Shown here piece by piece: positions 57,259 to 64,000 of a stretch of 64,000 nt of DNA (positions are counted from its first letter, which is position 1; the number at the start of each line of letters is the position of its first letter). Both the position numbers and the translations under genes were made by a program. Below the pieces are notes generated by a model. That model was not told the DNA's origin. It was given only the letters and a program-made list of their open reading frames with translations, and ran no database searches. Origin of the DNA: [Mycobacterium] stephanolepidis (GTDB taxonomy: Bacteria; Actinomycetota; Actinomycetes; Mycobacteriales; Mycobacteriaceae); the NCBI RefSeq assembly GCF_002356335.1, contig NZ_AP018165.1:558001-622000 (forward strand), in the 5' to 3' direction.

Positions 57259-57567
57259 ATGTACCTGAACGTCGTTCCTGAGGGGCTGACGGCCGCCAGT
57301 GCTGCGGTAGAGGCCTTGACCGCGCGGCTCGCCGCCGTGCATGCCGCTGCCGCCCCGGTGATCAGTGCGGTGTTGCCGCCGGCCGCCGATCCGGTATCCA
57401 TCCAGAGTGCGGCCGTGTTCAGTGCCCATGGAATCGAGCGCAACGCTGCCGCGGCCGGCGGCGTGTACGAGCTGGGAAGGGCTGGAGTCGGGGTGACCGA
57501 GGCCGGTGCGGGTTACAGCATCGGCGATATGCATGCTGCTGCAACGTATATGCCGGGAATCGCGTAG
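57259..57567 (+). CDS. PE-family protein (PE5-like)
   Basis: 102 residues with GAAGGAG upstream of the ATG. The Pro-Glu pair is at residues 7-8 (NVVPEGL), followed by a helical hairpin, and the type VII export signal YxxxD is YSIGD at 86-90. There is no C-terminal extension, so it is the short ESX-3 PE5 type. It starts 31 bases after the NRPS stop on the same strand with no terminator visible. EsxG follows after 38 bases. It should form a heterodimer with a PPE protein, for which the gene at 59516 is the nearest candidate. Confidence 0.88.
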   Translation: MYLNVVPEGLTAASAAVEALTARLAAVHAAAAPVISAVLPPAADPVSIQSAAVFSAHGIERNAAAAGGVYELGRAGVGVTEAGAGYSIGDMHAAATYMPGIA

Positions 57568-57605
57568 TTCCCGGCACAATCCACCACACAACGAGAGGTA
57601 GTTTC

Positions 57606-57899
57606 ATGAGTTTGCTTGATGCGCACATTCCGGCCCTGGTGGCTGCGGAGGGCACGTTTGGTGCTAAGACCGCTTTGATGCGTTCGACGATTTCACAGGC
57701 TGAGTCGGCGGCGTTGTCGGCGCAGGCGTTCCATGTCGGGGAGTCCTCGGTGGCCTTCCAGGCCGCGCACGCCCGGTTCGTGGAGGTCGCCGCGAAGGTC
57801 AACGCCCTGCTCGATATCGCGCAGATCAACCTCGGTGATGCCGCCGCCACCTATGTGGCCGAGGATGCCGCCGCCGCCAGCCGCTACATCGGCGTCTAA
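57606..57899 (+). CDS. esxG: EsxG-like WXG100-family protein
   Basis: 97 residues, beginning [20 protein letters not shown], the same length and N-terminus style as Mtb EsxG. The YxxxD export motif is YVAED at 83-87. As usual for EsxG the WXG turn is not a Trp-x-Gly (HVGESS at 43-48). It pairs with the following EsxH. The Mtb order pe5-ppe4-esxG-esxH differs here by lack of a PPE between PE and EsxG. No ESX core gene is in the window, so this is a second-site copy that would rely on a distant ESX-3 or ESX-4 machine. Confidence 0.9.
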   Translation: MSLLDAHIPALVAAEGTFGAKTALMRSTISQAESAALSAQAFHVGESSVAFQAAHARFVEVAAKVNALLDIAQINLGDAAATYVAEDAAAASRYIGV

Positions 57900-57931
57900 C
57901 CCACACACGCACAAGGAAGGGAACACAGCAG

Positions 57932-58222
57932 ATGTCGCAGATCACTTTCAACTACCCCGCGATGCTGGCCCACGCCGGCGAGATGAACACCTACTCCGGT
58001 GTACTGACCGCCCTGGGAGCCGACCTGGCCGCCCAACAGGCCTCCCTGCAGGCGGCCTGGCACGGTGATACCTCCATGAGCCAGGCCGCCTGGCAGGCCC
58101 AGTGGAACACCGCCATGGAAGAACTCATCCGCGCCTACCGCGCCATGGGCTCTACCCACGAAACCAACACCCTGTCCATGAACGCCCGCGACATGGCAGA
58201 AGGAGCCAAATGGGGCGCATAA
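57932..58222 (+). CDS. esxH: EsxH-like (TB10.4) WXG100 protein
   Basis: 96 residues with the WxG turn WHG at 43-45 and AAGGAAGGG upstream. Of the four zinc-site residues described for Mtb EsxH (His14, His70, His76, Glu77), this copy keeps His14 (MLAHAGEM), His76 and Glu77 (GSTHETNT) and has Arg at 70 (AYR). EsxG-EsxH heterodimers are secreted by ESX-3 and are needed for iron/zinc acquisition. The co-location with the isonitrile NRPS and an HMA protein supports a metal role. Confidence 0.9.
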   Translation: MSQITFNYPAMLAHAGEMNTYSGVLTALGADLAAQQASLQAAWHGDTSMSQAAWQAQWNTAMEELIRAYRAMGSTHETNTLSMNARDMAEGAKWGA

Positions 58223-58290
58223 ACGCCCCGTTGGAATGGTTCCGCCCTACCAAATCCGTTGTGAACAACAATTTCAGGAGGAAGCACACT

Positions 58291-58515
58291 ATGTCCGAGC
58301 AGATCTTCGCCATCAGCGGCATGCACTGCAACTCATGCGTCATGGGAGTTACCGAGGCGTTGACCGCACTCGACCCGGTGCGTGAGGTATCCGTCGATCT
58401 GGATCCCAAGGGGGCCTCGACGGTCCGTGTCCTGACCGACAGCGTGCTGTCGGTGGAAGAAGTGCACGAGACGCTCGTCAGGGCCGGTGGCGATTTCGCC
58501 GTCGCGGCCGGATAG
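58291..58515 (+). CDS. Heavy-metal-associated domain protein (CopZ-like chaperone)
   Basis: 74 residues with AGGAGG upstream of the ATG. The metal site is GMHCNSC with Cys13 and Cys16, in the standard ferredoxin-like HMA fold (beta-alpha-beta-beta-alpha-beta). Such proteins carry Cu(I), sometimes Zn(II), to P-type ATPases or regulators. No copper ATPase is in the window. It is the last gene of the run that begins at the Fe oxygenase, 68 bases after EsxH, and converges on a methyltransferase gene. Confidence 0.9.
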   Translation: MSEQIFAISGMHCNSCVMGVTEALTALDPVREVSVDLDPKGASTVRVLTDSVLSVEEVHETLVRAGGDFAVAAG

Positions 58516-58541
58516 CGACTGTCTGCCGAAAGTCTCTTATA

Positions 58542-59348
58542 TCAGCCGAACTCGATCACCGTGTGAGGTGCGCGCAGCCTGTCAAGGCCGGGCAATGCAT
58601 AGAGCAGAGGACCGGCCCAGCGCAGTACCTTGCCACGCCCCGCCGGCATCCGCAGTTCACGCACGCCGCGGATGCCGGGGACGGCGCGCAGTTCGCCGTA
58701 CTGATTGGCGGTGAACGAGAAAGGCATCGGCGGCACGGTGTATTGCTCGCTGAGTCTCATGCCGCGCTGCGAGTGTGTGCTCAGGAACTTCGGCACCGAA
58801 TCGAAGATCAACCTGCCGCCGGGAAAACGCTTGGCACACTCGGTGATCAGATCGAACACCGGCTCGCGCTCCAGATACTGGAAGAGGCCCTCGGCGGTGA
58901 TCAGTACTCCGTCGGAGTCGTCCACCTGATCCATCCACGAGTAGTCGAGCGCGGATTGGGCGCTGTACCGCAACCGGTCTGATTGCGGGAGCAGCTGCTG
59001 GCGTAGCCGCACGATGGGCTCAAGGTCTACCGACAACCAGGTGAGTTCGCCATTGTCGACGCGCCAGAAGCTCGTCTGCAATCCCTCTGCCAACGCCACC
59101 ACATTGGCACGCGGATGTTCCGTCAGGTACTCCTGCGTGGCCTTGTCGAATATCAAGGCACGCAAGGCAGTAGCTTGATGGGTGCGGCCAAAATGCTGAA
59201 AGTCGTAATCCAGGCCGGCGTGCAGCGCAATGGCCATCGGGTCGTCGATGATGCCGTCCGGCCGGGCCGCTTCCGTCGCCCGTTGGTGCAAGGTGAGCAG
59301 CGCGGTCTCGGACACACCGTCGAGGTGTCGAGCGTCGATGACTGGCAT
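58542..59348 (-). CDS. SAM-dependent methyltransferase (LCMT/PPM1/Tcmp-like)
   Basis: 268 residues from the ATG reading MPVIDARHLDGVSETALLTL; longer readings from 59747 cross the divergent PPE promoter. The N-terminal pattern SETALLTLHQRATEAARPDG and the motifs VVALAEGLQTSFWRVDNGE and WLSVDLEPIVRLRQ identify the leucine-carboxyl-methyltransferase-like group, though the canonical first Gly of motif I is replaced by Glu-Gly. GVLITAEGLFQYLE is motif post-I/II. It could tailor the metallophore or a polyketide, but substrate is unknown. It diverges from the PPE gene. Confidence 0.82.
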   Translation of the reverse strand: MPVIDARHLDGVSETALLTLHQRATEAARPDGIIDDPMAIALHAGLDYDFQHFGRTHQATALRALIFDKATQEYLTEHPRANVVALAEGLQTSFWRVDNGELTWLSVDLEPIVRLRQQLLPQSDRLRYSAQSALDYSWMDQVDDSDGVLITAEGLFQYLEREPVFDLITECAKRFPGGRLIFDSVPKFLSTHSQRGMRLSEQYTVPPMPFSFTANQYGELRAVPGIRGVRELRMPAGRGKVLRWAGPLLYALPGLDRLRAPHTVIEFG

Positions 59349-59515
59349 GGGGCCGACTGTACGGGACGGTGATACCGCGTGGGAATTCCTGGCGCGCAAC
59401 GATAAATGTGATTTCGAACGCTGATTCTGGTTGTGCGGGAACTTTCCGGTACACAGTACGACTACTCCATCGGTGGCGCGAAACTGTTTGCGCCCATTGA
59501 TTAGGGAGGCGGCGT

Positions 59516-60928
59516 GTGACGGCACCGATTTGGATGGCGGAGCCTCCGGAGGTGCATTCGGCGCTGTTGAGTGCGGGGCCAGGCCCCGGGGCGGTGCTTG
59601 CCGCAGCCTTGCAATGGCAAGAGATCGCGGACAACTATGCGCGCACGGCGGTTGAACTGACCCAGATCTTGGCCGGAGTGCAGGCAAGTAGTTGGCAAGG
59701 GCCCAGCGCGTCGGAGTATGTGGCAGCCCACGTGCCGTACTTGGCATGGCTCGAGCAGGCCGCTGTCGAGAGCGGTGTCATTGCCGCGCAACATGAAACA
59801 ACTGCGGCGGCTTACGGTAGCGCGCTCATGACCATGCCGACTTTGGTGGAGCTTGCCGCCAACCATGTCACGCACGGAGTGCTGGTCGGTACGAATTTCT
59901 TTGGGATCAACACCATTCCGATCGCACTCAACGAGGCCGACTATGTCCGGATGTGGGTGCAGGCGGCGGCCACCATGAGCACGTATCAGGCGACCGCCGA
60001 GGCCATGACCTCGGCAATCCCGCCGACACAGCAGGCACCCCCGATCCTCGCGCCGGGCGGCGAAGCGCGTAGTGATCAGTCGGATATCCCGGGCTCTCCG
60101 GACCAGATCTCGAAGATGCTGCAGGGATTTCAGCAGTGGTTCGAGAAGATGGGCTTCAATCCGGCGACCTCGGCCGTGCTCGCCGTGATCATGCTGTTCC
60201 TTTATGACCTGCTCTGGTATCCGTACTACGCCTCGTACCTGCTGCCGTTCCTCATTCCAGCCCTCAGCGGACTCAGCGGATTGGCGGCGTTGATACACCT
60301 GCGTCCAGCCCCGGCGGCGGTTCCTGCTCCGGCGGCGGCCCCGTCAGCTGAGAGGCCCGCACTCCGCGCTGTGCACCGCCCGGAGCCGAGTCTGGCGCCC
60401 GCAGCTTTGCCGGCCATGTCCGTCACGCCGTCGGGAGGCTCGTCGGCGGTCACTCCCACATCGAGCGCAACCGCGCCGGCCCCGTCTCCCGCTCCGGCAC
60501 CGTTGAGTGGAATCAGTTATGCCATACCCGGTTTAGTGCCACCAGGGGTGAGCTTTGGCCCCAAGGGCGCCGCGAAATCATCGGAGAAGGCCGTCGATAC
60601 CGTCGATGCCACGGCGGCGGCAAGCGCCACGGTGCTAGCCCGGGCTCGACGCAGGCAGCGCGCCAAGAGCAAGGCTCGCATCGGAGGCCAACGTTACGAA
60701 TACCTAGAGGAAGCAGCGGGAATGGGTGTGACGGTCGGGTACTCCGCCGAGAGCGGCGAGCACACGGCAACCAGTAGAGGCGCCGGCGCGCTGGGATTCG
60801 CGGGCACCGTACCGGCCGCCACGAGTACGCACACCGCCCGGACGGTCAGACTCGCTTCCGATGACACCCGGCAGGTGGCTCCCATGCTCCCCAGCACCTG
60901 GGAAGTAGAGAACACGGAACAGTTGTAG
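59516..60928 (+). CDS. PPE-family protein
   Basis: 470 residues from a GTG with GGGAGG upstream. The N-terminal PPE domain (about 1-175) has [16 protein letters not shown] with PPE at 9-11 and the WxG turn SSWQGPSA near 60. Residues 220-260 contain a hydrophobic stretch ([20 protein letters not shown]) followed by [20 protein letters not shown], typical of membrane-seated PPE subtypes, and a Pro/Ala-rich then basic C-terminus. Mtb PPE1 (Rv0096) heads the same INLP cluster; here the PPE is downstream. Partner PE is likely the one at 57259. Confidence 0.87.
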   Translation: MTAPIWMAEPPEVHSALLSAGPGPGAVLAAALQWQEIADNYARTAVELTQILAGVQASSWQGPSASEYVAAHVPYLAWLEQAAVESGVIAAQHETTAAAYGSALMTMPTLVELAANHVTHGVLVGTNFFGINTIPIALNEADYVRMWVQAAATMSTYQATAEAMTSAIPPTQQAPPILAPGGEARSDQSDIPGSPDQISKMLQGFQQWFEKMGFNPATSAVLAVIMLFLYDLLWYPYYASYLLPFLIPALSGLSGLAALIHLRPAPAAVPAPAAAPSAERPALRAVHRPEPSLAPAALPAMSVTPSGGSSAVTPTSSATAPAPSPAPAPLSGISYAIPGLVPPGVSFGPKGAAKSSEKAVDTVDATAAASATVLARARRRQRAKSKARIGGQRYEYLEEAAGMGVTVGYSAESGEHTATSRGAGALGFAGTVPAATSTHTARTVRLASDDTRQVAPMLPSTWEVENTEQL

Positions 60929-61077
60929 CCGTTCTACCTGCTTTTATAAGTAAAACTTTGGAGCTGTTCACGGATTAGTCACTACTCACGAGCGCCTGTG
61001 CGCAGAACAATCGAAGACAGTCACCGGAAGTACCTCGGTGACGTTCCGAGATTTTCGACGTAGAGAAGGGCAGAACA

Positions 61078-62115
61078 GTGAGCGAGTACGGATGGACAGT
61101 GGTCGGTGCGGGCCCCGCGGGAATTGCGGCAGTGGGGAAGCTCCTTGATCGCGGAGTGCCATCCGACTCGATCGCGTGGATTGACCCGGAGTTCGCAGCG
61201 GGTGACTTTGGTACGAAATGGCGTGCCGTGCCGAGTAATACGTCGGTCAAGCTCTTCATCAACTACCTGACGGATGCACAGTCCTTCCGGTTCGCCCATG
61301 CACCGCATTTCGCGTTGAACGACCTCGCGCCCACGGACACGTGTCTGCTCGGCGATGTGGCGGACCCGCTGGTATGGATCACTGGCCAGCTCCGCGACCA
61401 GGTGAACGCCCTGCGCACCACCGCGACGGGGCTGTCGCTGCACGGCGGCCGGTGGACCGTGCAGACCGAAATGGGCGAGATCACCTCGAAGAACGTGATT
61501 CTCGCGGTCGGCTCGGTTCCCAAGAATCTGGACTACCCGTGGCTGAACGAGATCCCGCTCGAGGCGGCGCTCAACCCCGAGAAGCTGGCTGCGCTGCCCC
61601 TGGCGGGTGCCACTGTCGCCGTCTTCGGCGCGTCGCACTCCAGCATGATCGCGCTGCCCAACCTCCTGGCGGGGCCTGCGGCCAAGGTGATCAACTTCTA
61701 TCGCGGGCCGCTGCGCTACGCGGTCGATATGGGGGACTGGACACTGTTCGACGACACCGGCCTGAAGGGGGAGGCCGCGCGGTGGGCACGGGAGAATGTC
61801 GACGGGGTGCTGCCCGCTCGTCTGCAGCGATGCCTCGTCGATAGCCCCGAGTTCCCCGAGCTGCTCCAGAGTTGCGACTACGCGGTGTACACCGTGGGGT
61901 TCAGCCCGCGGCCGGTGCCCGCGGCGCCGCAGTGGGGAAAGCTGGAGTGCAACCCGGCCAACGGGATCATCGCGCCGGGTCTCTTCGGTGTGGGAATCGC
62001 GTTCCCTGAATATCGGATTGATCCGATGGGCTTCGGTGAGCACCGTGTGGGCCTGCAGAAGTTCATGGACCGCCTCAACAAGGTGCTGCCGCTGTGGCTG
62101 AAGTACGGCTCGTGA
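61078..62115 (+). CDS. FAD/NAD(P)-binding oxidoreductase
   Basis: 345 residues from a GTG. The N-terminal FAD motif is [15 protein letters not shown] (8-22) and an NAD(P) motif [12 protein letters not shown] is in the middle. [11 protein letters not shown] and [12 protein letters not shown] are typical of the pyridine-nucleotide-disulfide-like and lysine/ornithine-hydroxylase-like clans. No redox-active CxxC is visible, so it is not a disulfide reductase. Position next to the PPE/NRPS island hints at a tailoring or metal-reduction role, unproven. Its stop overlaps the DUF202 gene start. Confidence 0.78.
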   Translation: MSEYGWTVVGAGPAGIAAVGKLLDRGVPSDSIAWIDPEFAAGDFGTKWRAVPSNTSVKLFINYLTDAQSFRFAHAPHFALNDLAPTDTCLLGDVADPLVWITGQLRDQVNALRTTATGLSLHGGRWTVQTEMGEITSKNVILAVGSVPKNLDYPWLNEIPLEAALNPEKLAALPLAGATVAVFGASHSSMIALPNLLAGPAAKVINFYRGPLRYAVDMGDWTLFDDTGLKGEAARWARENVDGVLPARLQRCLVDSPEFPELLQSCDYAVYTVGFSPRPVPAAPQWGKLECNPANGIIAPGLFGVGIAFPEYRIDPMGFGEHRVGLQKFMDRLNKVLPLWLKYGS

Positions 62116-62348
62116 CTGTCGGTGAATCCGTTGGCGCCGAACCTGATTACCGATTCACGCTCGCCAACGAGCGGACATATCTCGCGTGGGTGCGTACCTC
62201 GCTGGCGCTCATCGCCAGCGGGGTAGCCCTCATGCAGTTCGTTCCCGAGTTCTGGATTCCGGGTGCCCGACATGTGGTGAGCATCCTGCTGGTGACCACG
62301 GGCGGTCTGTTGGCGATGGCGGCCGCGCGACGTCGGCGCCGGGTGTAG
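62112..62348 (+). CDS. DUF202 (YidH-like) small membrane protein
   Basis: 78 residues from a GTG overlapping the upstream stop (GTGA). The DUF202 signature [20 protein letters not shown] precedes two membrane segments ([30 protein letters not shown]), ending in an Arg-rich tail. Function of the family is unknown. A second tiny membrane ORF follows seven bases later. Confidence 0.82.
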   Translation: MTVGESVGAEPDYRFTLANERTYLAWVRTSLALIASGVALMQFVPEFWIPGARHVVSILLVTTGGLLAMAAARRRRRV

Positions 62349-62354
62349 GACGCG

Positions 62355-62459
62355 ATGCGCCGCGATGCCGACCTGCCGCCGAGCCACATGCCGACCTTCC
62401 TCAGCGTTCTGCTGCTGGGGATGGTCGTGCTGCTGGTGGCGCTGCTGGTCAAGGGCTAG
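62355..62459 (+). CDS. 34-residue single-span membrane peptide
   Basis: The ATG frame reads MRRDADLPPSHMPTFLSVLL at its start and continues as a hydrophobic helix ending LLVKG. One transmembrane helix is predicted with a positive/short N-terminal part. It lies six bases after the DUF202 stop and is too short for standard gene finders. Small partner proteins beside DUF202 genes are common. Its coding status is inferred from position and frame. Confidence 0.5.
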   Translation: MRRDADLPPSHMPTFLSVLLLGMVVLLVALLVKG

Positions 62460-62533
62460 GGATGTACCGGGCCGCGCCGGTGGGCTCCGAACATGTCATC
62501 GACGAAGACCGCTAAGCTGTTCGACGTTCCATC

Positions 62534-62608
62534 GCCTCCGTAGCTCAGTGGTAGAGCACCCGCCTTGTAAGCGGAAGGTCGTCAGTTCAATCCTGACCGG
62601 GGGCTCCA
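62534..62608 (+). tRNA. tRNA-Thr (anticodon TGT)
   Basis: The acceptor stem is GCCTCCG/CGGGGGC with one wobble, the D arm GCTC-AGTGGTA-GAGC, the anticodon loop CTTGTAA giving TGT, and the T arm GTCAG-TTCAATC-CTGAC. CCA is encoded at 62606-62608. The outermost anticodon-stem pair looks like a C-A mismatch by my pairing. Confidence 0.93.
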
Positions 62609-62650
62609 CAATGTATTCGAGTTGTCAGTACCTGCCCGTAATTTCGACCC

Positions 62651-63055
62651 ATGAGAACGTGCCTCGGCTGTGGAAGGTCACTTTCCAAGCGCAGTCAGAA
62701 GGTCTATTGCGGCAATGCCTGCCAGGCGATGGCCAGGCGCGACGAACGCATCAAACTGTGGCTCGCAACGGGCGAGGCATGGGTCGACGGTCGTCGCGGA
62801 CATTACGTCCGTGCGTTTCTCGCCGAGGCTCAATCGGGCTGTTGCGCAATCTGCGGCGGGGCAAGCATCTGGCAAGACTCCCCGCTTGTACTGGTCTTGG
62901 ACCATATCGACGGAAACCCGGTCAACAACTGTCGAGAGAATCTGCGACTTGTCTGCCCGAATTGCGACTCGCAACTACCGACCTACAAGAGCCGCAATCG
63001 CGGTAATGGCCGCAGTTTCCGCCGGCAGCGCTACGCCGACGGAAGGTCGTACTAG
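62651..63055 (+). CDS. HNH endonuclease-like protein
   Basis: 134 residues. The N-terminal zinc-finger-like part is CLGCGRSLSKRSQKVYCGNAC. The HNH core is CCAICGG with LDHIDGNPVNNCRENLRLVC and CPNC, giving the His-Asn-His and paired cysteines of the zinc-bound beta-beta-alpha fold. Located directly after a tRNA gene, a common insertion point. It could be a homing or phage-type nuclease, or a residue of an integrated element. No integrase or att repeat is visible nearby. Confidence 0.85.
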   Translation: MRTCLGCGRSLSKRSQKVYCGNACQAMARRDERIKLWLATGEAWVDGRRGHYVRAFLAEAQSGCCAICGGASIWQDSPLVLVLDHIDGNPVNNCRENLRLVCPNCDSQLPTYKSRNRGNGRSFRRQRYADGRSY

Positions 63056-63063
63056 CCCGCCCG

Positions 63064-63813
63064 CTATATCTCGCCTTCGATAACCCGCTCGGACCGTATC
63101 GGCCGCGGTGAACTGGATGGCCGGGACGGCCGACGGCGCGGCAGGAAACCGCCCAGCGGACCGACCACGGAGCTGAGTGCCGAGACGGTATCGGTCAGGA
63201 GTTCGATGGTGGGTGTCAGGGCGTCAATGTTGGGTGCCACCTTGGCGGCCGTCTCCGAGAGATTGGCCAGCTGCTGCAGCGGACCGTCTTTGGCGGTGAA
63301 TTTGTCCAGGACGCCCTCTTCGCGCATCAGCCGTTCCAGAATCCCGTCCTCGGCGAGCAGCTGGTCGATCAGCCCTCCCGGGGCGAGCGCCCGGTCCAGG
63401 GCGCCATCCTGTGAGGTCAATCTGTCGACGGGCCCGTCCTTGGCGAAGAGTCGGTCCAGGACACCGCCGGGTTCTGTCAGCCGATCAGCAAGCCCTCCGG
63501 GCGCCATGACGCGCTCCACCGGCCCGCCCGGCCGCAGCGCTCTGCCGAGGGGTTTGTCCTCCTCCATCAGTTCGGCGACCTTCATCGCCGACTGCAGTGG
63601 GCTCTTGCGTCCGGCCATCCCCAGCAGGGATTCGACGGTGCCGACCAGGCCCGCACCCGGGGCGTGCCGCCGTCCGTCGTGTGGCTCCACGTCGGGAAGT
63701 TCAGCGAGGATCTCGCGCCCGGTATCGATCGCCTTGGCGGCGACCGCCAAGCCGGAATCGGCAACGGCCAGCGAAATCCTGAGCGGCGCGGTGATCAGCG
63801 ACACCAGCTTCAT
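63064..63813 (-). CDS. Decapeptide-repeat protein of unknown function
   Basis: 249 residues. Residues 86-185 are ten consecutive 10-residue repeats with the pattern (D/G)G-x-(L/V/I)-(D/E)-R-L-x-x-x, for example GGPVERVMAP, GGVLDRLFAK and DGPVDRLTSQ. The N-terminus MKLVSLITAPLRISLAVADS is amphipathic, and the C-terminus is Arg/Pro/Ser-rich and basic (FLPRRRPSRPSSSPRP). Between them lies a helical segment with phasin/apolipoprotein-like character. No export signal is evident. I do not recognise a family. It lies convergent with the HNH gene and divergent from the phoP-like gene. Confidence 0.7.
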   Translation of the reverse strand: MKLVSLITAPLRISLAVADSGLAVAAKAIDTGREILAELPDVEPHDGRRHAPGAGLVGTVESLLGMAGRKSPLQSAMKVAELMEEDKPLGRALRPGGPVERVMAPGGLADRLTEPGGVLDRLFAKDGPVDRLTSQDGALDRALAPGGLIDQLLAEDGILERLMREEGVLDKFTAKDGPLQQLANLSETAAKVAPNIDALTPTIELLTDTVSALSSVVGPLGGFLPRRRPSRPSSSPRPIRSERVIEGEI

Positions 63814-63867
63814 GGCACAACTCTAGGGCGACTTTGTGCGGTTGGCTGACAATCTCCTGTGAAGAAC

Positions 63868-63885
63868 TCACAGGAACCTCACAGC
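63868..63885 (+). promoter_or_regulatory. PhoP-type direct repeat upstream of phoP-like gene
   Basis: TCACAGG, four bases (AACC), then TCACAGC. The 7-4-7 direct repeat matches the mycobacterial PhoP box, found in the phoP promoter itself in Mtb. It lies 45 bases before the GTG at 63930, a position compatible with autoregulation. The rest of 63814-63929 is promoter with no gene. Confidence 0.72.
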
Positions 63886-63929
63886 GAAGATCCAGCGCAC
63901 CGTAAATTTTGAGGGGAAGATTGTCGGAG

Positions 63930-64000
63930 GTGAGCATCACGACTGAGACACACCAAGGAACCTTTCCCACCAACGGCACCACCCCCGCCAAGGTGCTGGT
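63930..64000 (+). CDS. phoP: Probable PhoP response regulator, N-terminus only (truncated by window end)
   Basis: 23 codons are visible, from a GTG, ending TTPAKVLV, which matches the TTPEARVLV that precedes the first receiver-domain Asp pair in Mtb PhoP. A TTG at 63921 in the same frame is an alternative start. The PhoP-type direct repeat upstream supports the assignment. PhoP is the regulator of the PhoPR two-component system. The rest of the gene lies outside the window. Confidence 0.6.
   Translation, partial: MSITTETHQGTFPTNGTTPAKVL

Noticed and set aside
60940..60960. AT-rich TTTTATAAGTAAAA stretch as a terminator
   Set aside because: The stem is short and AT-only with no GC core or T run; it is more likely part of a promoter for the flavoprotein gene.

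Overview
The window is high-GC mycobacterial DNA. The evidence is a CYP125-type cholesterol catabolic cluster with KstR-like boxes, a GroEL2 gene preceded by two CIRCE operators, an MspA-family porin, PE/PPE and EsxG/EsxH proteins, Mrp antiporter genes and the start of a phoP-like gene. Gene content and order suggest a rapidly growing mycobacterium, most likely of the Mycobacteroides abscessus/chelonae group. The species is an inference, not a read-out. Comparisons to M. tuberculosis (Mtb) below come from knowledge of that genome, not from a search.

Region 1 (about 0-18.5 kb) is cholesterol side-chain and ring catabolism. A DDN-like deazaflavin protein, two CYP125 paralogues and fadA5 lead into fadE28-fadE29-chsH2-chsH1-ltp2, which removes the last propionyl unit of the side chain. 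After an amidase and a membrane protein come chsH3-kstD (minus strand) and, divergently, a second KstD-like flavoprotein with hsaE-hsaG-hsaF, which converts the final hydroxydienoate to pyruvate and propionyl-CoA. Four KstR-like palindromes mark the control points.

Region 2 (18.9-24.2 kb) holds two tandem EspI-like proteins (long Pro/acidic N-terminus plus ParA/MinD ATPase) with a 40-residue ORF between them. Region 3 (24.2-30.3 kb, minus) is a complete mnh/mrp cation-proton antiporter operon with mnhA and mnhB fused.

Region 4 (30.4-45.8 kb) has the Mtb Rv0435c-Rv0440 gene set (Cdc48-like ATPase, pssA, psd, moeA, SDR, groEL2). It is interrupted by a HAD phosphatase, a VOC protein, an MspA-like porin operon, a second SDR with a helicase, a TetR regulator, and a DUF417-ECF sigma-anti-sigma operon.

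Region 5 (45.9-62.5 kb) is the most notable part. It is an isonitrile-lipopeptide-type operon (Fe oxygenase, FcoT, FadD10, ACP, single-module NRPS with terminal reductase) that runs without a clear break into PE, EsxG, EsxH and a copper-chaperone-like HMA protein. It is flanked by a divergent PLP enzyme, an MFS exporter, a methyltransferase, a PPE protein and a flavoprotein. I read it as a metal-handling island that joins metallophore synthesis to ESX-3-type substrates.

Region 6 (62.5-64 kb) has tRNA-Thr, an HNH nuclease gene, a decapeptide-repeat protein, and a PhoP-type direct repeat ahead of the first codons of a probable phoP, cut by the window end. The first 60 bases hold nothing I can assign.
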